A stretch of 64,000 nucleotides of DNA from positions 32,811 through 96,810 of IMG/VR virus record IMGVR_UViG_3300028024_000105; one strand, given 5' to 3'. A program made the translations under genes and the position numbers. Position 1 is the first letter of the stretch. Every line of letters starts with the position of its first letter. The notes under the pieces were generated by a model. The model saw only the letters and a list, made by a program, of their open reading frames with translations, was not told where the DNA came from and made no database searches. Origin of the DNA: a virus. Below are positions 52,257 to 60,600 of the stretch, piece after piece.

Positions 52257-52673
52257 ATGACCGAGACCAAGAAAGAAACCCCCACTTCCGAGCTTGCCGA
52301 AATGAGCGGCAAGTCCCTCGACAAAGTCACCGTCGAAGACGCCACCGGCAAGAAATGGGATCTCCTCCCCCTGGACATGACCGACATCATGGACTACGAG
52401 CGCCTGGTCGGGCAGTCCCTCTTCGACGCGGACATGCGCACCGTGAAGATCCGCGAAATCCTCTGCCTGCTCTACCTCTCGCTCCGCAAGACCGGCCTGT
52501 CCAAGGCCGACATCGAGGCCGAGAAGTGGGTCTGGCCGAACGAGCGCGCCTGCATGCGGCTTTTCAGCGGCGAAGTGATCATGAAGACGCCGGAAATCTT
52601 CGCGGCGCTGCTGCGGATCTCCGGTCTGAGCAAGGAGAAGAACGAGAAGGACCCTCACCCGGCGGACCAGTAA
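52257..52673 (+). CDS. Tail assembly chaperone (gpG-like)
   Basis: A 138-residue protein before the tape measure. It contains VTVEDATGKKWDLLPLDMTDIMDYERLVG, helical MRTVKIREILCLLYLSLRKTGLSK and IMKTPEIFAALLRISGLSKEKN. GAGG lies 7 bases before the ATG. A second frame overlaps its end at -1 (see 52649), the classic gpG/gpGT arrangement. Confidence 0.75.
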   Translation: MTETKKETPTSELAEMSGKSLDKVTVEDATGKKWDLLPLDMTDIMDYERLVGQSLFDADMRTVKIREILCLLYLSLRKTGLSKADIEAEKWVWPNERACMRLFSGEVIMKTPEIFAALLRISGLSKEKNEKDPHPADQ

Positions 52674-52891
52674 GGCACGGCCGCCGCTCCCTGCGCGGCA
52701 GCCAAATCGACTGGTTCGCCTTGTACACCGCCATGCGGAAGCTGGGCGTCTGCAGCACCCTCAACGAATTCAAGCACTTGACCATCGGACAGATGCGCTT
52801 CTTCCTGCGCAAGCAGGACGAGGCAGAAGCGCGCACCGCTAAGTCCAAGGAATTGAACGACAAGTTGAAGGCACAGCGGAAGCGGATGTAG
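52649..52891 (+). CDS. -1 frame extension of tail chaperone (gpT-like part)
   Basis: In the -1 frame relative to 52257-52673 and open well before that gene's stop. After the stop it encodes GSQIDWFALYTAMRKLGVCSTLNEFKHLTIGQMRFFLRKQDEAEA..., a typical T-part with no suitable start codon at its front. A programmed -1 frameshift is therefore expected; no textbook slippery heptamer is visible, so the exact junction is open. The first internal ATG (52733) is an alternative start. Confidence 0.6.
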   Translation, partial: GPSPGGPVRHGRRSLRGSQIDWFALYTAMRKLGVCSTLNEFKHLTIGQMRFFLRKQDEAEARTAKSKELNDKLKAQRKRM

Positions 52892-52895
52892 GCGA

Positions 52896-55325
52896 ATGCA
52901 GACGGGCAGTGGCGAGACGACCCTGACGGCGGTCCTTCGACTGCGCGACGAGATGTCGCCGCAGCTCGAGAAATCCAAGTCCGCCCTGGCCGGGATGCCC
53001 GTCGGCTTCGACATCCTCAAGAAGGCTGCCACCAAGGCGATGGCCATCATCACCGGCAGCCTGATCCTCATGACCAAGTCGGTCATGAGCACCGCCGACG
53101 AACTCGACAAGATGAACCGCCAGACCGGCGTGTCCGTCGAGACGCTCCAGAAGCTGGCGTTCGTCGCCGCCGAGTCGGGCGCAAGCCTGCAGGACATCGG
53201 ATCGGGCATGAAGTTCCTGGGTCGCAGTCTCGCTGCAGCGAAGAACGGCGGGCAGGAAGCCATCGAAGCATTCCGCCTTCTCGGCGTCGGCATCGAAGAA
53301 CTGAAGGCGCCGGGCATGACCACCGAGAAGCTGTTCATGCGCATCGCCGACTCGATGCAGTTCCTGAGCGACGAGCAGCGGCAGGAAGTCTTCAAGGTCA
53401 TGGGCAGGGGCGCGGCTGATTTGATCCCGCTCCTGTCTCAGGGCTCCGCAGCCATCACGGCCCTGGGCGACGCCGCCAAGGAGACCGGCGCCATCATGTC
53501 CGGCGAGGCCGTGAAGGCGCTCGACTCCTTCGGCGACCAGCTCACTGGCATGGGGATGGCCCTGAAGGGCATGTGGGGCGAGCTGCTCGCATCGCAGACC
53601 GTCTCCCTGCCGAAGATCATCGAGGGCTTCGGCGTCTTCATGGTCGCCATCAGCGACGTGAAGGGCAAGTTCGTGCTGGCGTTCAAGACCGTCCAGAACG
53701 CGCTGACCTTCGCGGCGGTCGTCATCAAAGCCACCTTCAACGCCATCGTCGACACCATCCAGATTTCGATGGCCAAGGCGGTCGACGCAATTCGTACGCC
53801 GCTCATGCTCCTCGCGCGCGGGCTCAACAAGGCCGGTCTCATGGCCGACGAGACGCTCGCCAAGATGCAGGTGGCGTTCGACGGCTTCGGGGCTGTCGCG
53901 CAGAAGAGCCTGAAAGATCCGTTCGCCAACCTGGGCGTCACGATCAAGCAGGAATACGCCGTCGCCATGCAGGCGCAGGGCGAGTTCGTCGACGAGATGA
54001 AGGCCGACTACAAGGCCGCCGTCGACTCCGTGGACATCTTCACCGGCCGCCTGAAACAGGCCGCAGCCCTGCAGACCGACATGGGCCGCGACAAGGCCGT
54101 CAAGCAGGCCAAGACCAAGAGCGACCCTCTCGACGAAATCCTCGCCATGGCCAAGGCGTTGAACATCGTCACCACCGAGCAGAAGAAGCTCAACCAGATG
54201 GCGGACGACTTCGCCAAGAAGAGCGGCATCCGGCTGAACGCCGAGCAGATGAAGATGCTCGCGGACGCGGCGGCCAAGGGCGACGCCGCCGTCCAGCAGC
54301 TCTTCGAGGACATCACCAAGGCGACTGAGGCGGACCCGCTCAAGGGCATGCAGCTCGCGCTGTGGGACCTGACCCAGCGCACCTACAGCTTCCGCGACGC
54401 CTGGGGCAAAATCTTCGAGGATCTGCGCTCGGGCTTCAGCGAGACCTTCGCCAACGCCATCGACGGAACCGAGAAGTTCGGCGACGGCTTCAAGAAGGTC
54501 ATGAAGGACCTGAAGCGGAACCTGATCAAGATGTTCACCGACTTCGCCACCAACCAGCTCTTCGGAGCGGCGGGCGGTCTGTTCGGGAGCGTCTTCGGCG
54601 CGTCCAGCCCTGCCGCCCCCGGGACGGGTGTGGGGCAGCCGGGCACGACTCCGGGCATGAGCGGTATGGGCGGGCAGATCGGCGGCCTGGCCAGCGGCAT
54701 CGGCAGCGCGCTCGGCATGAGCGGAGGCACGTTCGGGGCCGTCGCCGGACTCGGCGCGGCAGGCGCCGCGCTCACCGTGTCGGGCGTCTCGAACGGGAAC
54801 GTCACGCAGGGGACCATGGGGGGAGCCCTAGCGGGCATGGCCACAGGCGCGGTCATTGGATCGGTGATTCCCGGCATCGGCACAGTTATTGGTGGGGTTG
54901 TTGGTGCCATCGTTGGCGGCCTTGCTGGATTCCTGGGCAGCTCCGCGAAGAAGAAAAAGAAGGCGCGCGAAGCGGCGCGGAAAGCGGCAGCAGCGCTGGC
55001 GGCCTACAACGAGGCTCTGTCCAAAGCCCGGGTCGTCCTGAAGGGCGACATTCGGAACAAGCTGGGCGGCGGTCTCGCGACCGAAGAGGCGGCGGCGGAC
55101 ATCGGACATCTTTTCAGCGAGGATCTCAGTGCGGACGAGATCATGAAGTTCGGAGACCCGGCCGCCATCGCAGCCAAGGAAGCCGCCGTCGATCGGCAGA
55201 ACAACATCAATGCCCCGATCACGGTGAATGCCACCATCACGGGATCGTATGACGCGCAGAGACTTGCCGAAGACCTGTCATACCACCTGCAGAATCAGAT
55301 GGGCGGCGCGGCGGGCGGTCTATAA
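52896..55325 (+). CDS. Tail tape measure protein
   Basis: An 809-residue protein. The conserved TMP core ADELDKMNRQTGVSVETLQKLAFVAAESGASLQDIGSGMKFLG is at about 70-110, hydrophobic segments at 255-300 and 590-700 (Gly/Ala-rich AGMATGAVIGSVIPGIGTVIGGVVGAIVGGLAG), coiled coils between them. Using about 0.15 nm per residue, the tail would be near 120 nm. The C-terminus includes AITVNATITGSYDAQRLAEDL-like region usual in TMPs. Confidence 0.9.
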   Translation: MQTGSGETTLTAVLRLRDEMSPQLEKSKSALAGMPVGFDILKKAATKAMAIITGSLILMTKSVMSTADELDKMNRQTGVSVETLQKLAFVAAESGASLQDIGSGMKFLGRSLAAAKNGGQEAIEAFRLLGVGIEELKAPGMTTEKLFMRIADSMQFLSDEQRQEVFKVMGRGAADLIPLLSQGSAAITALGDAAKETGAIMSGEAVKALDSFGDQLTGMGMALKGMWGELLASQTVSLPKIIEGFGVFMVAISDVKGKFVLAFKTVQNALTFAAVVIKATFNAIVDTIQISMAKAVDAIRTPLMLLARGLNKAGLMADETLAKMQVAFDGFGAVAQKSLKDPFANLGVTIKQEYAVAMQAQGEFVDEMKADYKAAVDSVDIFTGRLKQAAALQTDMGRDKAVKQAKTKSDPLDEILAMAKALNIVTTEQKKLNQMADDFAKKSGIRLNAEQMKMLADAAAKGDAAVQQLFEDITKATEADPLKGMQLALWDLTQRTYSFRDAWGKIFEDLRSGFSETFANAIDGTEKFGDGFKKVMKDLKRNLIKMFTDFATNQLFGAAGGLFGSVFGASSPAAPGTGVGQPGTTPGMSGMGGQIGGLASGIGSALGMSGGTFGAVAGLGAAGAALTVSGVSNGNVTQGTMGGALAGMATGAVIGSVIPGIGTVIGGVVGAIVGGLAGFLGSSAKKKKKAREAARKAAAALAAYNEALSKARVVLKGDIRNKLGGGLATEEAAADIGHLFSEDLSADEIMKFGDPAAIAAKEAAVDRQNNINAPITVNATITGSYDAQRLAEDLSYHLQNQMGGAAGGL

Positions 55326-55338
55326 AGGATTTCTTGGC

Positions 55339-55350
55339 GCGTCCTACTGG
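55339..55350 (+). promoter_or_regulatory. Box A promoter-like element
   Basis: GCGTCCTACTGG; ATG (55353) 5 nt behind TCCTAC. It is the only box A within the virion module. Confidence 0.65.
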
Positions 55351-55352
55351 TC

Positions 55353-56204
55353 ATGCGCCAGCATAGGCTCCCACCAAGTCCCCTACCTGAAAACTGGCAA
55401 CACTTTAGTGCTTCCAAGAAGCACAGACTAAGTGTATTGGCCGCAGGTCTCTGCGGCTCCTGCTACAAGAATCCATTCGTAGCTGGTAAAACAAAGTGTC
55501 AACCATGCCTAGACAAACAAAAAGGTGAGCACAAACTATTACTTGAAAGTAGTGTTTGCACCACATGTAAAGAGCCATGGAACGGACCGCAGAATAAGTG
55601 CGACCCTTGTCGAAAGGAAATATCAATTCAAGGCCATCTGGCTCGACGCAAGAATGCCAAAAGGAAATCCTGCCTTAGTTGCGGCGCACCAAGAGATTGT
55701 GAAGGACGCATATGTGCTAAGTGCTTGAACGACTCGAACGACAGAAGGCGGGCAATTCGTGAACGCCGGAAGATCGACGGGTGTTGCGCAGATTGTGATC
55801 GAAAGAGCGTTGGAAACAGCGGCTTCTGCCGCTACCACTTCTTTTATTTCTACGCCGCTAAACTCGGCGATGTCACGAAGGCAGACGACCTAGAGCAGAT
55901 GTGGGAACATCAGGCTGGTAAATGTGAAATCTGTCCTCACCGCATGATTCTGGCAGTCGACATAAATCTTTGCCATTATAAAGATCGTGATCGGTATCCC
56001 GAATTGGCCAATGATCTTACGAATCTCTTTTGGGGTCATGCCTATTGCAACCGAAGTCAAAGTAACAAAACTCTTCCTGAATACTTTCAGCACTGCATCG
56101 AGGTCGTCGAAACAGCTCGCCTGAGAGGTCATTTAGATTCGTCGGGATTGGTCCAAGAGTCTGTATGGCCACTCCCTACATCGCATTTGACGGTGTCCAG
56201 CTAG
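55353..56204 (+). CDS. HNH-like homing nuclease with zinc knuckles
   Basis: A 283-residue protein, markedly AT-rich. Multiple CxxC knuckles (CGSC, CQPC, CTTC, CDPC, CLSC, CAKC, CADC) precede a C-terminal HNH-like part CEICPHRMILAVDINLCHYKDRDR and HAYCNRSQSNK. The first catalytic His region is degenerate compared with the 31128 protein, so activity is uncertain. It is inserted between tape measure and Dit with its own box A, and its last 40 bases overlap the Dit gene and its box B. Confidence 0.72.
   Translation: MRQHRLPPSPLPENWQHFSASKKHRLSVLAAGLCGSCYKNPFVAGKTKCQPCLDKQKGEHKLLLESSVCTTCKEPWNGPQNKCDPCRKEISIQGHLARRKNAKRKSCLSCGAPRDCEGRICAKCLNDSNDRRRAIRERRKIDGCCADCDRKSVGNSGFCRYHFFYFYAAKLGDVTKADDLEQMWEHQAGKCEICPHRMILAVDINLCHYKDRDRYPELANDLTNLFWGHAYCNRSQSNKTLPEYFQHCIEVVETARLRGHLDSSGLVQESVWPLPTSHLTVSS
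56149..56163 (+). promoter_or_regulatory. Box B promoter-like element
   Basis: TGGTCCAAGAGTCTG then TATG (56165), with GATTCGTCGG upstream; it lies inside the end of the HNH gene. Confidence 0.65.
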
Positions 56205-56941
56205 ACGATTACTTCGCCACCTGGCAGGAGCAGGCGAACTCCCGCATCAACGCGGTGACCGTGCCCCGGCGCCACGGCGCGCTGATCACGGACTCCGTGG
56301 TCGAGGACCCCCGCATCATCGGCGTGACCGGCCGGATGCAGAACGACGATCCGGAGGACCTGCGCGACATCATCGACCAGTTGTCCGAACTGTTCCAGCG
56401 CCGCAACAAGCGGCTCCAGCTCTGGAGTGACCGCTTCATCACGGCCTACAAGTCTCAGTTCGGGTTCGCCTACGTTCCCGGCTCCGGCATGCGTGCCGCA
56501 GACTTCAGCCTGCAGTTCTTCTGTCCCGATCCGTTCTGGTACGACACAACCCCCGACGCCGTCGACTTCGACCTGGCGCAGACGGATCTCGCGCTCGACA
56601 TCACGAACAACAAGTACCGGCGCGAGATCACGGTCACGAACGACGGAGACGTCTACGTCTACCCGACCATCACGGTCACGCCCGGCGGGACGCCGCTGAC
56701 CACCATCGTGGCACGCAACATCACGTCGGGTCGTATGTTCACCTATCTCGGCACCGTCGCGGTGGGCACGGCGCTCGTGGTCAACATGGCCGCCTTCACG
56801 GTGGAGAACAACGGCATCGAGGACCTGCAGAACTTCTCCAACAGCGACTTCTGGGCTCTCCAGCCCGGCGACAATGTGATCCAGATCGAGGGGACGGCGC
56901 CCGCCAACTACGACTTCGCCTTCACGAAGCGGTTCCCGTAA
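56165..56941 (+). CDS. Distal tail protein (Dit-like)
   Basis: A 258-residue protein following the tape measure. IAFDGVQLDDYFATWQEQANSRINAVTVPRRHGALITDSVVEDPRIIGVTGRM is the Dit N-terminal ring domain, with LSELFQRRNKRLQLWSDRFITAY and DFSLQFFCPDPFWYD. The C-terminal beta-sandwich (about 140-258) matches the usual second domain. It forms the hub at the tail tip. Confidence 0.82.
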   Translation: MATPYIAFDGVQLDDYFATWQEQANSRINAVTVPRRHGALITDSVVEDPRIIGVTGRMQNDDPEDLRDIIDQLSELFQRRNKRLQLWSDRFITAYKSQFGFAYVPGSGMRAADFSLQFFCPDPFWYDTTPDAVDFDLAQTDLALDITNNKYRREITVTNDGDVYVYPTITVTPGGTPLTTIVARNITSGRMFTYLGTVAVGTALVVNMAAFTVENNGIEDLQNFSNSDFWALQPGDNVIQIEGTAPANYDFAFTKRFP

Positions 56942-57615
56942 TGATCCGGCAGGAGCTGGATTTTCCCAAGGGGCTCATTCCCGCACGCCCACGCCTGCGC
57001 GGGCAGGCGCGCATGATGGTCGTCGACCGCAAGACCGGCGCCCGGCAGCACCGCAGCATCCTGGAGCTGCCCGAGTTCCTCCTGGGAGACGAGGTCTGGG
57101 CCAACCGTTCGCTGGCCGAGGGGTTCGATCCGGAGCTGCAACCGGTCTATGCTTCCGCACCCGGTTCCCACGCCAGCCCTACCGCCGGGCTTCCGATCCC
57201 GCGCGAGCTGGTCGACCGGCTCAACGTTCGCACGCTGACTCTGCACATCGGCAGTCCAAGAGAGCAGGACGACATTCTCAAGGGATACCAGACCGGTCTG
57301 GGTTGGCGGGAGTGGTACCAAATCCCCCAAGCCCCGGCCGGTCGAATTGCAGCCATCGGGACGACGGTGGTGAAAGCCTTCGAGACCTGGGCGCGGACCG
57401 GAGAGCTGACCGGCTGGAGCCGACTCTTCATCCAGCCCCCGTTCGAGTTCAAAGTGATCGGGAAGATGTTGACGAACTGGCACTTCCCGGGCGAGCCGCT
57501 GCTCGCGCTGACCTGTGCATTCGGTGGTGTTGATGTGATTCGTGAGGCGTACGAGGCGGCCGTCGCGGAAGGATACCTCTTCTCCGACTACGGCGACCGG
57601 CTCCTGATCATCTAA
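56941..57615 (+). CDS. Shortened QueA-like protein (SAM:tRNA ribosyltransferase-isomerase family)
   Basis: A 224-residue protein with QueA signatures in order: LIPARP and VVDRKTGARQHR (about 12-38), VYASAPGSHASPTAGL (69-84), LTLHIG (99-104), IAAIGTTVV (136-144), LFIQPPFEFKVIGKMLTNWHFP (162-183), TCAFGGVDVIREAY and SDYGDRLLI. QueA (about 340-350 residues) adds epoxy-cyclopentane-diol from SAM to preQ1 in tRNA. Here the middle domain of about 100 residues is missing while both flanks are kept. It is embedded in the tail operon (ATG shared with Dit stop, stop shared with the next gene's start), so it may be re-purposed. Confidence 0.82.
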   Translation: MIRQELDFPKGLIPARPRLRGQARMMVVDRKTGARQHRSILELPEFLLGDEVWANRSLAEGFDPELQPVYASAPGSHASPTAGLPIPRELVDRLNVRTLTLHIGSPREQDDILKGYQTGLGWREWYQIPQAPAGRIAAIGTTVVKAFETWARTGELTGWSRLFIQPPFEFKVIGKMLTNWHFPGEPLLALTCAFGGVDVIREAYEAAVAEGYLFSDYGDRLLII

Positions 57616-60600
57616 TGAGTTGCGTTGGAAGCGCCCCGACCTTCTCGGACATCTCGTCCTGGACACTGTCGCATGACGGCTCCGGATGCGAGAACACCGC
57701 CACCATCCACGTCGACGCCCCTTGCGGCTCCAGCCTCTACACCATCAAGCTGACCCGCACCCAGAACGCCGTCGACACGGACGTGTACTCGGCCACCATC
57801 CCCGACGGCCCGCTCTCCGCATACCAGTTCCAGTACATCGACACCCCGCCCTGCGGCCGGGGCACGATCACCTACCATTGGACCATTCTGTGCGACGGCG
57901 CGGTCCAGAGCACGAGCTACACCAAGTCCGCCGATCAGGGTGGCCCACCCACGCTGTCGCCCGACACGATGGCGCACGACGGCGGCACCTGCGAGAACAC
58001 GCTCCAGCTTCGCGTCATCATGCCCTGCGGCGAGTGCGGCGGGACGGTCAAGCTGTATCGCACTCAGGGCAGCGAACCGACGATGACGGCGGGTGAGGTC
58101 ATCTACTCGAACACCGTCCCCGACGGTCCGTCCGACACGACCTACAACTACGCCGAGACGCCGCCCTGCATTCGCGGCACGTACTACTACCGGTGGCAGG
58201 TCGTCCTGCCCGCCGGAACCTACAACGGCGGACTGCATCAGGCTGACTCCGGCGGCCCGGCGGTCATCACCTTCCACGATGCGCAGGTCGACGCCGACTG
58301 CAACATCACGGCACGGATGCAGCTCTCGAAGCCCTGCGGCGAGTGCGCGGGCACCTGGAAGCTGTTCCGGAAGCTGAACTCGGCCAGCAGCTTCGACGCC
58401 AGCGAGGAGATCGCGAGCGGTGAAGTCCCGGCCGGGCCGCTGATCGGCTTCACCGTCACGCATACGGAGCACCCGGGCAACGGCCACTGGTACTACGCTT
58501 GGCGCGTCTACAACGACACGGGCGGTATCGACGACGAGTTCAGCAGCGACCTGGCCACCACCGAGTGCATCCCGTTCTACACCCCGACGCCCATCTCCCT
58601 GCCAGAGGATGCGTTCGAAAAGCAGATCGTCCTCGTTCAGGTCACCGGCACCCCCGGGGGCGGACTGGTGTACACCGACAGGAAGATCATGAATCTGGCC
58701 GAGCAGCGGCTGGAGTGGTGGTACCACAAGAACGGTGGGTGCGCCGGGTTCCGCCTGCTCACCCATGAGCTTCTCGACGACGAGTTCTTCGACGACACGC
58801 TCGACGAGTCGTGGGAGATCCACGTCCGTATCAAGCTCGGCGGCGAGGACACCTACACGACCTGGTATCGGGGCGTCATCCGATCCATCAAACATCAGGA
58901 GCAGGGCGTCGACGAGTACGCCGACATTCACGGCTACGGCTACGTCGAGATGCTCAACAACATTCAGGTGCAGCGGATCTACCGGGCCGGGCTCACGGTC
59001 AAGCAGGTAGTCGACGATATCATCGCCCAAGACGTCCGGCCGTATACCCGCATCGTCCGGCCGAACGATCTGGACCCCACCAACGGCGACAGCGGCGTGG
59101 TGGCATCCAACTACATCCTCAAGTCCGACGTGCACTTCGAGTGCTCGGCTCTCCGGGCCATCAAGTTTCTGGCAGAGATTCAGGGCAACCGCGAGTACGG
59201 CGTGGATGCGCAGCGCCGCTTCTACTTCCGCCTGAACTCCAGCACCGTCGGCGCCAACTTCTTCCTGGCCAAGGACGTCGTCGACCGCGTGGCAGGCGGC
59301 AAGTCGTTCGGGCAGACCAACAGCCTGAAGGTGGCTGGCAAGTCGTTCGGTGCTCGCGACTTCCTCAAGATCCGAGAAGACGTCACGGACGTGACCAGCT
59401 TCGGCCGCCGTGAGACCCCCGTCGAAGTCCCCTGGGTGACCGGAGACGGTGACGCGTCCGCGTGGGCCGACAACATCATCGCGGTCAACAAGACCAAGCA
59501 GGACTGGGCGGTCATCACCAAGAAGACCGTCACGTCCCGGCTGGAGAACTCCCACCCGCTCCCGCGCGTCACCGTCTACGGCGGTGACGTGTCGAACGAC
59601 GTCAAGACCTACGACATCGCCAAGATCCAGTACATCGAAGGCGGCACCCGGGCACCGCAGGAGATCCGTGAGAAAGGTGTCCCCAAGCAGCAGATGGACA
59701 CGGACCAGCCCCTGAAGGCGATGTACTATCTGGGCCGATACCCCAACGACCTGATCGACGAGCTGAAGGAGCGCGTCTACGACCAGATCGACGCGCTCAA
59801 GGGCCGCCACAAGCAGTTCCGCTATCCGAACGACATCACCAACGAGCTGATCAACATCTCGGGCAAGATCCCGGGCGAGATCAAGTTCTACCACAAGGTT
59901 CCGGACGTCACGAACATCGACGTCACCAACAGCCCCACCGACCTGTCCGACCCCACCAACCCGCGCGGTGTGCTGGTGGCCTGGATCGGAGGCCAATGGG
60001 TGCAACTCTCTCCCCGCCGCATCTTCCACACTCTGAGCGGCGTGCGCGGACAGTTCATCGGCGAGATCGTCTCGCTGATCACGGACACCACCAACTTCCA
60101 GATCGGAGCAATCTACTGGTGGACCGGCGCATCCTGGTCCCCCGTCGGTTCCGGCTCGGGCGCGGGCAACATCATGGAGGGCGCCCGCGTCCAGAAGACG
60201 TCGAACACCACGATCTCGCCCGGCGGGACGACGCTCTCGTACGACTTCGTGATCGCCAACGACAACGCCGTCTTCTCCTCCGGCACGCCCACGCTCCTGA
60301 CGGCCAAGACGACCGGCTACTACAACATCTCGGCCGACGTGCTCTGGGGCAAGGGACTGAACGGCACCTATCGGGAGATCCGCATCAAACTGACGTCCGG
60401 CGTGAACGTCAAGATCGTCGCGAAGGACCGCAAGGATGACTTCGTCCACAATGTGAAGCGGACCAACCACGTCGAGACCACGCTGCTCATGCTCGCGGGC
60501 GACTACATCGAGCTGATCGCCGACACGGACGCTCTGGACGGTGGCAACGTCGTCGAGTATTCGGAAGAGGTCTCGCCGGTCTTCTCCATGGCGCTCGTGT

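Noticed and set aside
57253-57264. GTCCAAGAG inside the QueA-like gene as a box B promoter
   Set aside because: It lies mid-gene, without the upstream GTTTCG part and with no start codon nearby.
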